64,000 nt of DNA from Ailurus styani. Its lineage: Eukaryota; Chordata; Mammalia; Carnivora; Ailuridae. Numbering within the stretch: position 1 is the stretch's first letter; the number at the start of each line of letters is the position of its first letter. The notes under the pieces are model-generated. The model was not told where the DNA came from. It saw only the letters and a program-made list of their open reading frames with translations, and searched no databases. Position numbers and translations under genes: made by a program. This document shows positions 48,000-58,229 of the stretch, piece by piece. Location of the stretch: NCBI GenBank assembly GCA_002007465.1, contig LNAC01000759.1, forward strand, positions 144,260 through 208,259, given 5' to 3'.

Positions 48000-50900
48000 G
48001 TATCAGACCTTAGCTGGGGTCTTGGGGGAGTGGAGGTGGTTAGAAGAAACTCCACTCTTACCTCGAACCGCATTTCCGGCACTACCCACCGGCTCCCAGA
48101 TGGGCCAGGCTGCTGGGGCTGGACTTGTGTTTGAGAGTTAGGGAGTGCTTGTCCAAAATTAAAGTTTATACACACATGTGCAAAGCCTTAACAGTTCTGT
48201 TGCACCCTTTTAATAGATGAATAAATGTCAATGGAAATGATGTGATACATCAGCAGATCCGTCATTTCAAAGGTCTGGGATATGAGCAGGAAGGACAAAT
48301 AGTAGTTGATTGATCTGGTTCATTGCTAAAGGAGGAGGCCAAGGGACTTAGGAAGGTAGATGAAATTGTACTTTGGAAAAGGTCATTTCTTCCTGATTTT
48401 ATTACCCTATTCACAACATACTGTTATCAGTATGCCTATTCTTAGTAAGCAGTTCTTAGCAACCCTATGCTTAGTACTCCGTTCTTAGTGTCCTGTTCTC
48501 TCTTAATCTTATTCTTTGTACTCTGTTCTCAGTAATTCTATTCTCAGTAACCTTTCTCAGTACCCCCATGCTTAGTACCCTGTACTTAATACCTTATTCT
48601 CAGTATCCCTGTTCTTAGTGCCCTTTTCTCACTAGCCCTTTTCTTAGTGCTCCTAGAAAACAAAATGGAATAATAATGGGGTGTAATTCTAAGGAAGATT
48701 TTTGGAGTGTTTGATTTGAATTGTTGAAGGTTAAAGCCCGTGCTTTGGTGTTGGACTTTCGGCCATAAATCTCCATTCTATCATTTGCTGTGTGTGGCCT
48801 TAAACAGGTTATTAAACTTTTTAAAGCCCAGCTTCTTCATCTGTAAAATAGCTTCTTCATCTGTAAAATGTGTATTAAAATGGCACCTAGTTCATAATGC
48901 TGCAGTGAATATGTGAGATATTCCATATTGAGTGTTCACACAGCATCTAGCAGATAGTAAAAGTCAGTAAACTATTATTGTCATTATTAGTGGTATACTT
49001 TGAAGTTGTTATAGATAAGCAGATATTTCATCCTGTGGACTTTACTTTTAATAAAAGCTATAATCCCTCAGTATATTTTCATTGAAAAATTTAATTTTCT
49101 TAAAAATGATCCAGAAGATTTTTTATACTGAAAACTATTCTAGGATATATTCTAAAACTCTTTAAAAATTTTCTTAGTTTTTGCTGCACTTGAACAGCAG
49201 CCTCATTGCTAAAACTTTAGACTTTGGAATTGTTTACAAATGTGATGTTCTAAATATTTTTAAAATCTATAGTCATCAGCATGTCACACTTAATTCATAC
49301 TGATTAGGGTCTGAGTGACTTTACCTTTTATCCCATTGAGTCTTAATTTGTTTAGGATAAAAGGACTTATTTGAGAATCTGATGAAACCTAATGAACTCT
49401 TTTCCCAAAAAAATACACATAGGTAGGTATTTAATTTTGCATACACATTACAGAGTTCAGGACTCCTGTGGATCTTAGGTTTAAAACCTGTATCCACATC
49501 CTTGTAAAATATATTTTACCAAATCTTGGATTACAAGTACTATGGAAATAAACATCTCACTTATTACAGAATGAAAGTTGGTAAGGGTCATGTTTGCCCT
49601 CTATACATTCCAAATTCACTTCAGAATATATAGAGAGAAGATAATATACTCCTTTTCAAGAAAGAAGTATTTTATCTATAGCTATCTTCTTCTTTTAACT
49701 GTCCAACTTTTACATCTACTGTTTGAGGGGAATGTATAAAAGGCAAATAGATACTGAATTACCTCCCACAAAAAGAGCCTTAATAATTTTCCTATTCTAA
49801 AATAATTTGCATGAAGAGAAATAACTGCTATAAGCAAAAATTAATACCCTCCTATACCATTTGTCTTGTGTTATGGGACACTATACCAGTTACGAAGAGA
49901 TTTTAAGAGCTGTAAGTCTTTATCTTTGTCCAATTGAGTGTAAAGAAAATAACCAACAGTTACCATCAGAATATAAGGGCTAACTATATAGTATTACTTT
50001 AATAGTGGAGAGGAGGATAGATCCTTATAGGCTGAGATACTCCAGAAAGGCTTTGCAGAGAAAATATAACTCTGAATATGCCAGGAAGTGTGGCTAATAG
50101 TTTAATCTTAATCAGCTAAGTTTCTTACGTGCCAGGCACTGTGCTAAGCTGTAAATGGAGTCTCACACCCTTCAGCAATGCTACATAGATGCTATATTTT
50201 ACACACGTGGAAACTAAGGCACAGAGAGTTTAAGTAACTTGGCCTAGGTCATACAGCCAACAAGTATTCAAACCCAAGCAATCTGATTCTAGAGCCTTCA
50301 CTCTATCCCCACTCTATATTGCTTCCCTCAAATTTTTGTAGATAAAAAAAAGAGGAACACATCTTAGTAAAGGAAGGGAAGTGGGAGTACAGATGACACT
50401 TTTGGGAAGAAGCAAGGGGACCGTTCTAAATAAAGCAGAATATTTATGTGGAAAATTCATGGAAAATAAATTTGGAAAGAGAATTTGAACCCAGTTTTTG
50501 TATGGTATTGAATGCCAGACTATGGGATTTGGGTTTGGAGTCTTCAAATGAAGTTTTAATTAGGAAGTAATGGGCTCTACTCTAATGGGGTGGATTAAAC
50601 CTGAGGCCTAGAGATTTAGAGATTATTTAGGAGATCATTATAGTAGGACTGTAAGTGGTGATAGGGGTCTTCTGTAGCATGAAAAGCAAGATTAGAAATT
50701 AAGGTACTTAAAATCATGTACATAAATCAAGTTAAATAAGGAACAAATGTATATGATATTTAGTCCATGCATCTAAAAATTATGCTATAGGAGAAACACA
50801 TAAAGGAACTAGGGATAAAAGAATAGACTTATGGGAGTGATGATTATCCTTATATATCCTTAAAAGGCTGTCATTTGGAAGAAGCAGTAGGTTTATTTTG

Positions 50901-53900
50901 CATAGTTCTATGTAACTAGGACATTTAGGTGAAAATCACAAGAGATAGTATTTCAGCTCAGTTGAAATAAAAGCTTACCTAAATGGAGTTATTTAAAACT
51001 AAACGGGATGCCTCAAAAGTTGGTAAACTCCTTAGGACAAAAGGTGTTGAAAATGTTTGAAAAGGGAATCCCAACATTGTAGAAGTTTGGACTAGCTGAC
51101 TTAAGGTTATTTCTACTACAAGTTTTTGTGATTTTGTAACATTAACATTGTGAATCTGCATAGTACTTTGAGGTTGTGAGAATATAGGGTACTCTGCCCT
51201 CAAGTCAGTTTCATGATTCCATTTCTTGTGCATATAAAAATGAAACAGTGGCACACATAGTTAATCCTGTGGAAAGAGAAGAAATTATTTTTGTTTCCTT
51301 TGGGTATCAGAATGCTCTTTTATAGTTTTGTTTTTTTACATTTTGCGGCCTAAAATGTTTAGGGATTAAACATTTTTGTCACATCAGGTTGATAAACTTC
51401 CCATAGGCAAGAGAGAAAGTGGCCTTTCTAACAGAGAACACAGGGGCCAGTAGAGACAGGTCAAGAGAAGAAAACACCTTCAGTAACCACCTAAATGAAA
51501 AGTAAAGAGAGAAGAGTAAATTTACGTATGGCTTGGCTTTATGTAAAACATTTATAGTTTTATATTTGCTTAGTCAGCATTATTGGATGTGATCAGTATT
51601 GTACTATGGTTTTATAAGAGTCAGAGTATCTCAGTTAACTACAGTATTTAGTTATGTCAGGAAAATTGTGAGTTTTTAAGATTTGTTCAAGGAACTAGGA
51701 ATACAGATTTGGTAGTTAGGGATGCTGAGTTTGTTTGGGTAAGGATATCTCACAGTATGGTTTTCATTTTAGGACTTAGCTATTTTGTCTATACCAGTGG
51801 CTGGAGATTATTTACACCAGTGCTTTCCAGTCTTTTCAAAGCCAGTTTGTCATTTTCCTCCTAGCGACTTCCAAATTTTGAAAGCCTTGTCTACCGGTTG
51901 CTTCTTTAATATTTTACTGCCTCTCCCTGTTTAATTGTTGTTGTTAACTGGATAAAAAAATATCAGAGTGTCTCTAGCAATATGTAAATTGCCTTTGAGT
52001 ATATATTCTATCCAAAGCAGGCAGACTGTTTTGGCCTAGATAGCTTTATCTGAAGAGAATGTTCAATTTTCACTTGGCATTTTTTGAAATATTGAAAAGA
52101 GCTCACAGGTAACTCTTTGCTCCTCCCACTTCAACCCCACTATTGATTTTGAGACCTTCAAGAGACTGGAGATCTGAGGTTGGAAATTGAGGGACAGGGA
52201 GTGAGGAGTGTTCTATAAAATTAACTGCCAGTGTCTTATCTATGACTTAATGAGGGCTTTTCCCAAAGTTTCACAGGGACTGGGCAAGAAGGAAGAGAAG
52301 CTGAGGGCCCATTCATTGCATCATTGAAAGCATACAATTATGGATTATTGTATTATGTTAACTGTTAACCCTATTTGCATTTTTATCATTTATCCCAGGA
52401 AAGTACAGATAACATACTCTCCATTGTTAAACAAAGAACAGGAACCTTTGGGGATCGTCCTGCAAGACCTACTCTTTTAGAACAAGTGTTAAATCAAAAA
52501 AGACTGGTAAGTATTTGCAATGACTTGGATGGAACTAGAGGATATTATGCTAAGCGAAATAAGTCAACCAAAGAAAGACAATTATCATATGATCTCTCTG
52601 ATAAAAGGAATTTGAGAGGCGGAGAGGGGGAGGTCGTGGGGGGTAGGGAGGGAAAAAATGAAACAAGATGGGATCAGGAGGGAGACGAACCATAAGAGAC
52701 TCTTAATCTCAGGAAACAAACTGAGGGTTGCTGGGGGGGTGGGAGGGTAGGGATAGGGTGACTGGGTTATGGACACTGGGGAGGATATGTGCTATGGTGA
52801 GTGCTGTGAATTGTGTAAGCCTTATGATTCACAGACCTGAACCCCTGGGCCAAATAATACATTATATGTTAATTTAAAAAAAAGACTAGTAAGTATCTGT
52901 AAAGTAATTACAAATTTATTATCAGAAGTTGTCAGAATTATTTAGATTTTTGAGATTTTAAGACTTGCTCAACTGGTCATCAGAATGAATTGTTCCTTTG
53001 CCAGTACACACTGGAATCTCATAATACTCTCCCAAAACAAACCTTTATTCCTATATCTTCATTGACTAAACCTTGGATATCTGAGCAGAATGGGGTTTTA
53101 AAGCAGACTTTGTACTGAATTCTGTGGTTTGTGGAAAAATCCATTAGTAGTATGGAAGTAGGATGAGACCAACATTTAATGAGGATTCCTATTATAAGTT
53201 TGCTAGAAGGCATCAGATTCAATCAGAAAAGGAGAGATTTATCAATAAATATGGAAATAATGGGGTAATAATTTGAAGACAAAAAGAGAGTTTAGCTCAT
53301 CATATCACTATACATCAAACTAAACTAATAAAGATTTTTAAAATAAAAAGAAAGTAGAATTGAGACTTAATCTTCAAAATCTTTTTCTAGCTTAAAAGAA
53401 AGAGAAGTACAAAGTAATGAATACTATAGTCAAAAATGGTGATAAAAATGCAAACTTCAAGCTAACATATAGGAAAAATATTTGCAACACATTTAAGACA
53501 CTATGGTTAATATGGTTGACATTTTTAGTTTACAAAATAGTCCTATACACTGATGAGGAAAAATGTTGGCTTCAGTACATTGCAAAAGAATAAATAGGAA
53601 TAAAAGCAGAAATGCTACCATTAATTGATATGAAAAGGTATTCAATATCAGTAAAAATCACAATAAACAATACAGCAAATGAATATTATTTAAAAGACAT
53701 CACAGTGATGTTGGGGGTTTCATGAAATGGGCACTCTCATTCTATTGGTCATATTGTATACGTATCAGACTTCTACAAAGCAGTTGGGCAATGGTATCAG
53801 GAGTCTCAGCAGGAAATAAGCCCTATATAAAGATAAAGTTAAGCATAAAGATGTTGCCAGAAATGTAATTATCACAAGTAGTAAAATAGTAGTTAAAACA

Positions 53901-54309
53901 ACCTAAATGTTCAACAGTTTCATAGTAGCTGAGTAGACTATTGTGCATTTACTTAATAGAATATTGGTATATCTTTACACACAATTTTTTATTGACGTAT
54001 AGTAAATAAGTTTAAAAGAAATAACTAGAAAATGTGCTGTGTTCTAATGTTAAGTTTTAATATCAGTGTTTAATGATATTATTTCCACCTTGCTTGGTTT
54101 ATCTTTTTTAATTTTGGGGGACCAAAGTTGTTTTTTTCTCATCAATTTATAGAAGTATTTTATTAAAGTAAAACCACATTAACTATAGTGTTATACTTGT
54201 TAATGACTATATTTAAAAATGGTAGGTGTACAAAACAATTTTTTTAGATCAGTCATATTCTGTCTTTTCTGAAATTTTTGTAATGTGCTAACACTTTTAT
54301 TAATACCTG

Positions 54310-54356
<47 letters not shown>

Positions 54357-54941
54357 CTTTTTAATTTCTTCAGAAAGACTTAATAGGCTAGTGGGAGAAA
54401 TTGAATCCTTAAATGGATTTCCAAACTGGCATCTAACTGCCATTTTCACATATGGCCCCTTATCATATCCTTGTTTTTTTTTGCCATAACCCTGGGCCAG
54501 TGCTATTCTTGGCTGTTTGCTCTTATGTTTCATAGATAGTATATATGCTAGCATAACATAAAGCATTTCCTTTGTGTACAGAGTCACTGATAAGATTAGG
54601 CTTCACCTGTTACTTTAGGTTTTAGTATTTTGATGTATGACATCAAATTTTATTATTCTTAGTTTGCAGTTTAATGCAGTGCATCAGGTGCAAGTGTGAA
54701 TTCTGTTCAGGCACATTTTGTTTTGTAAGCATATTATCCCTTGTGTAGAGAGATATCAGTAATTTTATAGCATGAAGGTAATCTAATCCCATAAGAATAA
54801 TGTTAATAAATATATTTTTTCCTTTTTCTTTTCAAGTCATTACTAAGAAGTCCAGAAGTGGTACAGTTTCTACAGAAACAGCAACAACTATTAAATCAGC
54901 AAGTTTTGGAGCAAAGACAGCAGCAGTTTCCAGGAACATGA
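47367..54941 (+). CDS. RFXAP: RFXAP, regulatory factor X-associated protein (join 47367-47999, 52399-52506, 54837-54941)
   Basis: RFXAP is a nuclear subunit of the RFX complex (RFX5, RFXAP, RFXANK), which binds the X box of MHC class II promoters. Loss of the human gene causes bare lymphocyte syndrome group D. The three exons splice in phase 0 with GT/AG borders and give about 281 residues, against 272 in human. Residues 1-45 are Ala/Pro/Gly-rich. Residues 92-127 are strongly acidic (EEEAGEDEAD; LEDLEDEE). Residues 130-147 form a Gly/Ser linker. Residues 148-192 are the highly conserved basic block with two Cys, then QRKPWMCKKHRNK and a KYKKKK cluster that suits a nuclear signal. The Gln-rich C-terminal part, encoded by exons 2-3, is the segment needed for complex assembly in human RFXAP. 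Oddities: the expected ATG is ACG, and the stop falls two codons early. Identification rests on near-identity with the remembered human protein across all three exons. Confidence 0.95.
48430..48653 (+). repeat. Degenerate ~15-bp minisatellite
   Basis: Around 15 imperfect units of the form TTCTTAGTRCCCTG: 'ttcttagtaagcag', 'ttcttagcaacccta', 'ttcttagtgtcctg', 'ttctcagtaattcta', 'ttcttagtgccctt', 'ttcttagtgctcct'. Unit length varies between about 12 and 18. Confidence 0.8.
48735..48985 (+). repeat. MIR-like remnant with a 20-bp internal duplication
   Basis: 'ttggactttcggccataaatctccattctatcatttgctgtgtgtggccttaaacaggttattaaactttttaaagcccagcttcttcatctgtaaaat...ctagcagatagtaaaagtcagtaaa' follows MIR. 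CTTCTTCATCTGTAAAATRG is tandemly duplicated at 48831-48870. Confidence 0.7.
50125..50312 (+). repeat. MIR element
   Basis: 'gtgccaggcactgtgctaagctgtaaatgg...acacgtggaaactaaggcacagagagtttaagtaacttggcctaggtcatacagccaacaagtattcaaacccaagcaatctgattctagagcc' is a well preserved MIR. Confidence 0.88.
52399..52506 (+). CDS. RFXAP: RFXAP coding exon 2 (residues 212-247)
   Basis: 108 bp, 36 codons, from Glu-Ser-Thr-Asp-Asn to Gln-Lys-Arg-Leu, followed by a perfect GTAAGT donor at 52507. It contains the conserved RPARPTLLEQVLNQ segment at the start of the C-terminal assembly region. The last 11 bases of the exon plus the donor are duplicated downstream by an L1 insertion. Confidence 0.95.
52515..52877 (+). 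mobile_element. 5'-truncated L1 tail at the RFXAP exon 2 donor
   Basis: 'ttgcaatgacttggatggaactagaggatattatgctaagcgaaataagtc...tatcatatgatctc...gggggtgggagggtaggg...tgattcacagacctgaacccctgggcc...attatatgttaatttaaaa', in sense orientation. The target-site duplication AAAAAAGACTRGTAAGTAT (19 bp, one mismatch) lies at 52496-52514 and 52878-52896. It spans the last 11 exon bases and the first 8 intron bases. Confidence 0.95.
52889..52894 (+). other. Duplicated 5' splice donor (GTAAGT) created by the L1 target duplication
   Basis: Copy of the exon 2 donor, but the preceding exon base is A rather than G (GACTA|GTAAGT). Its use would retain about 382 nt and end the frame at 52693-52695 inside L1 sequence, far upstream of the new junction, so the product should be subject to nonsense-mediated decay. 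Confidence 0.75.
53440..53995 (+). mobile_element. Old L1M segment in intron 2
   Basis: 'aacatataggaaaaatatttgcaacacatttaagac...aatgaatattatttaaaagacatcac...cagttgggcaatggtatcagg...aacctaaatgttcaacagtttcatagtagctgagtagactattgtgcatttacttaatagaatattgg' follows the L1 ORF2-end/3' UTR order. It is heavily diverged. Confidence 0.65.
54313..54354. repeat. (AC)n microsatellite
   Basis: 21 AC units in intron 2. They give a spurious Cys-Val run on the minus strand. Confidence 0.97.
54837..54941 (+). CDS. RFXAP: RFXAP coding exon 3 (residues 248-281 and stop)
   Basis: Starts Ser-Leu-Leu-Arg-Ser-Pro directly after the acceptor CAAG and encodes the Gln-rich helix (FLQKQQQLLNQQVLEQRQQQ) required for binding RFX5/RFXANK in human. 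It ends Phe-Pro-Gly-Thr then TGA at 54939-54941, followed by GTG TGA. Human RFXAP continues Ser-Met before its stop, so this protein is two residues shorter. The second TGA (54945-54947) is probably the ancestral stop. Confidence 0.93.
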   Translation, partial: SLLRSPEVVQFLQKQQQLLNQQVLEQRQQQFPGT

Positions 54942-56110
54942 GTGTGAAGGAATTTATCAAGAAGACCCACGTGTTTTTTTATTTTGTTGTAGAAGATGGA
55001 CATATTTTTATATTAAAGATAAATGGGATCAGATATGCCAGTAAAACATAAACAGTCATTTTCCTGTAAATGTATGTGTGCATTTGGGGATAAACAAGTA
55101 TTGTCCTTTCTGTATCTAATCCTTTCAGATTACCATGAATTTGAAGAAACATCTTATCTTTCCAAAATAACATTAAATCACAATTTTTTTTAAACAGAGT
55201 CTTCCTCTTCAGTCATTGTTACTGAAGGTAATGAAGCAGTTACCTTCTGTGGAAGTCACAAAGTTAATAGATACTAATTTTTGACCATTTAGTTCAGTGA
55301 TTCTTATCAAGGGGCAGTCAGAAATGGGTGGAAATGTTTTTGGTTGTCACAGTGATCTTAAAAACTCCTGGTTTTTAGTGAATAGGTCAGGAATCCTAAA
55401 TGTTCTACTCTGTCTGGAATGGCCTTTCACAGCTAATAACTATCTCACCCACAATGTCAATAATCCTCCTCTTAAGAAACACCGATAATTATGATACTAT
55501 TTGTGATGATAAAATGTAGTTGGGACACCTAAAATTAGGTTCTTGAAATAACTTTTTCTTTACAGTTAAGACTGGAGCTGTCAAAGAGCTAAGTTTATTT
55601 TAAACGTATAAGGAAAATGATCATTGTTAATTACCTATGAAATTAGAATGTGCATTTCTTTTCAGGGATGTGCTGGTAAAACCTAGGAGGGGTTAACTAA
55701 GTACACTGGAATGAAAGCATCTCCTAAAGTTGGCTTCTCATTTCACGTTACCTATTAGTGTTCTCTCTTTTAAAGCAGAGTCGTGTGCTGAATCTGTGAA
55801 CAGTATAGATGTATCTCATTTCCACCAATGTCAGAACAAAAACAATTTTTTACTATTTCCTTTTCAAAAAGAGATTCAAAAAGAGAATGCTAACACTAGC
55901 ATTTTGTCAGTGTTTTTCAAAATTGAACTAATTTAATACCGTGTTATTCCTAAAGTAGTGTTCAAAGAATGATGGGTAATCTGGATAGATACTTTTTTTT
56001 TTGTATTGTCTCCTACAAGAACTTTTAAAAGGCAAACCTGCCAATAATAATAACAAATCAAATGTCAAGTGAGTATTTCCAATGTTAGACAATAAATTTA
56101 TGTCTCTTAA
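54942..56110 (+). other. RFXAP 3' UTR (minimum extent)
   Basis: Unique sequence after the stop, without interspersed repeats up to the AATAAA at 56091-56096. Several short frames inside (54800-55051 in another frame, 55297-55488, 55730-55936) have no support. A longer form could reach a tandem AATAAATAAA at 57923-57932, which would cross a SINE and an LTR. Confidence 0.55.
56091..56096 (+). terminator. Candidate polyadenylation signal AATAAA
   Basis: First canonical AATAAA after the RFXAP stop codon, followed by a T/GT-rich stretch (tttatgtctcttaagtgtaactgtg... tgtgtttatttcttgggtttt). Position about 1.15 kb past the stop. Confidence 0.45.
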
Positions 56111-56456
56111 GTGTAACTGTGCAAGAATGTGTTTATTTCTTGGGTTTTAAGCCCTGAAATATATATCAAGTTAAACTTAGTCATAGCTGTTCTAAGAAAT
56201 ACTTAAGGAGAGACTCTTTTTATCTTTAATGTGTGTTTTGTACCTGTGTATCTGTGCAAAAACACAGATTTTTACCAAAATTATTCATTGAAGTCCAGTT
56301 GTAGACCTTTCAGTTGTCTGATTCACTTATTCTGTTCTTTAGTTTTATATACTTTATTATATACTTTAGTTTCTATACTTTTATTAACTATTAGTACTCT
56401 AACTCATGGTATTGGAGCTTTATCGAATCCCTACAGTGTAAGTTAACCTTTATAGG

Positions 56457-56695
56457 GAAAAAAAAAAAAAAAAAAAAACAGGGGCACCTGGGTGACTCAG
56501 TCAGTTAAGCATCTGCCTTTGGCTCAGGTCTTGATCTCAGGGTCCTGGGATGGAGTCCCACATTGTACTTCCTGCTCAGCAGGGAGTCTGTTTCTCTCTC
56601 TGCCGCTCCCCCTGCTTGTGCTTGCCTGCTCTCTCTCTGTCAAATAAATAAACAAAATCTTAAAAAAAAAAAAGAAAGAAAGAAAGAAAAAAGAA
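56457..56695 (+). mobile_element. SINEC, older subfamily, preceded by a poly-A run
   Basis: 'ggggcacctgggtgactcagtcagttaagcatctgcc' head at 56482, CT-rich body, A-rich tail with AAAG repeats. The 22-base A-run at 56457-56478 directly before the head is unusual and may be the target tract. Confidence 0.92.
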
Positions 56696-56869
56696 ATCAG
56701 CTTATCTTTCAAGTGGAATAGGAGGGATAGGAAAGGAAAATAGGCCAGAGTGCTGAATTAAAATAAGAAGGATTGAATTTATGTGTATGTATATATATCT
56801 ATCTCAGTATATGCTTATAGACAATTCATTAAAACAGTACAGTTTTTACTTGTTTTGGGTAGATTTACT

Positions 56870-57345
56870 GCAGTGTGTCCCCCCCTTGTTTAACCCTTTG
56901 TGTACTCCAGACTTGTGCAATATGACTTTGATGCTTCTCCCCACCCAGAAGTTGACTTTATTCACCTACCCCTTAAATCTGAAGGACTAGCCTTGTGACT
57001 TGTGTTAGCCAATAGAATGTGGAAGAAATAGTATGTGTCAGCTCTGAGTAGATTTCCCAAGATTTTGAATGCTTCTACTTGTTCTTTTAGTACCCTACTC
57101 AGCTGCCGTGGTGAACAGCTGGACATGTGAGTGAGGCTCTGCTCAACTAGCTCGGCCCCAGCCACCCTGCCAGCTGACTGTAGATGCACTGGACCCCAGC
57201 CCAAACCAGCCAAACCTAGCCCAGATTTGCAGAACTACCCAGCTGACCTGTGGACTTGTGAGCAATAATAATTGTTTATGATTGTAAGCCACAGTGTTTT
57301 GGGGTCCTTTGTTATGCAGCATTCTGGATGGCAGGTAACTGATAG
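56870..57345 (+). mobile_element. MLT1-like LTR
   Basis: 'gtgaccttgtgact'-like text ('aggactagccttgtgacttgtgttagccaatagaatgtgg'), then 'ggtgaacagctggacatgtgagtgagg', 'ccagcccaaaccagcc', 'ctgacctgtggacttgtgagcaataataattgtttatgattgtaagccacagtgttttggggtcctttgttatgcagca' and 'aactgataga'. Typical MaLR 3' text. Short minus frames here (56962-57376) are chance. Confidence 0.65.
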
Positions 57346-58010
57346 ACCTAGCTAGGTAGTTATTGCTGCCTAACATATGACTCCCAAATTTAGTAGTTTA
57401 TTAATTTATTACTATCTCTCATAGTTGTGGATATGATTACTATAGTTTTAAATAGCTGTACAAATGCTTTCAAGCTAGGAGCTTTCTATTTCGGTTTATA
57501 GGAAAAATGTTTTTATTAATAAATCTTCATTTCCATATATTTAGCACTTATTTATTGTTCAGTATCCCCCTCATCCATTCTGAGGCCCAAATGTAAACTT
57601 CCCTCCCGGAGGTGCATGAAGAAAGTAGATTATAATCTAAAGACAGCATGACAGAATGATAGCAATTTTCTAGCATTTTATAATTTTCGAAAACAATTCT
57701 GGCTATTTACTCTTTTGACAATCCCATAGTGTATGCACAACATACATTTTGTAGATGCAGAAGCAAGCTTGCAAGATTGCACAACTAGCTGGATTCAAAT
57801 CTAGGACTTCTAAGTTACTCACTGCTCACTGTTGTAAGTTGTGTGAGCCGTGTATGTAATCATGGTGAGGCCAATGCAGTTTGAACAGGGACTTCACATT
57901 TGACAGTAGAAGTACTATCACAAATAAATAAAGCCTTTGTACACTAACCCTTGGGTTTTGGAATGTGTTAAAAGACAAATATTACTTACACCCTAATTAC
58001 ATTACTTTAG
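57346..58010. other. Intergenic or distal 3' UTR, nothing firm
   Basis: A phrase at 57355-57430 ('tagttattgctgcctaacatatgactcccaaatttagtagttt') recalls an old DNA transposon that also appears at 61395-61450. It is too short to classify. AATAAATAAA at 57923-57932 is an alternative polyadenylation signal. Confidence 0.35.
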
Positions 58011-58014
58011 AAAG

Positions 58015-58165
58015 TACTTCCATCTTTTAATTCATTTGAACCTCAAAACATAGCAAGTATTGTCCCTGTTTTTGGATGAGGAAAGAAACTCAGAGAAGTG
58101 ACTTGTAAAACAGGTCTAACTGTTGGATGTAGAGCCAAGACTTGAATTAAATCTTGTCTCCAAAA
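58015..58165 (+). repeat. MIR-like remnant
   Basis: 'cttttaattcatttgaacctcaaaacatagcaagtattgtccctgtttttggatgaggaaagaaactcagagaagtgacttgtaaaacaggtctaac...tagagccaagacttgaatta' follows the MIR 3' half. Confidence 0.7.
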
Positions 58166-58229
58166 ATGGTGCTCTGCCCACAGTAGAGTGTTGTTGCTAA
58201 GTGCCTAGTTTCAAACACGGTAGGCACTT

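Larger units (their letters stand above)
48000..52398 (+). other. RFXAP intron 1
   Basis: 4.4 kb intron, GT...CAG, with the acceptor TTTATCCCAG at 52389-52398. It contains a degenerate minisatellite and two MIR-type remnants and no young SINE. Minus frames at 50314-50547 and 50979-51254 look like chance. The stretches 49000-50100 and 50320-52380 hold nothing that I recognise. Confidence 0.9.
52507..54836 (+). other. RFXAP intron 2
   Basis: 2.3 kb intron, GTAAGT...TTTTCAAG. It begins with an L1 insertion only 8 bp after the donor and also contains an old L1M segment and a CA microsatellite. The polypyrimidine tract before 54837 is strong (ttttttcctttttcttttcaag). Confidence 0.92.

Noticed and set aside
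48000..48134. Continuous reading of exon 1 to a stop at 48134 as a single-exon 253-codon gene
   Set aside because: The C-terminal 45 codons do not match RFXAP, a GT donor sits exactly where human exon 1 ends, and exons 2 and 3 continue the protein in phase.
47114..48175. 353-codon open frame on the minus strand across RFXAP exon 1
   Set aside because: It is the antisense shadow of a GC-rich exon, where stop codons are rare. It has low-complexity Pro/Ser/Arg composition and resembles no family.
48430..48653. CRISPR-like array
   Set aside because: The repeats are degenerate 12-18-bp units in direct contact without spacers, in a mammalian intron. This is a minisatellite.
52375..52695. 106-codon open frame as an independent gene
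   Set aside because: It is RFXAP exon 2 with a few intronic codons before it and L1 sequence after it.
54800..55051. 83-codon frame across exon 3
   Set aside because: It is out of frame with the RFXAP reading, starts in the intron and is rich in Ser/Thr/Lys from shifted codons.
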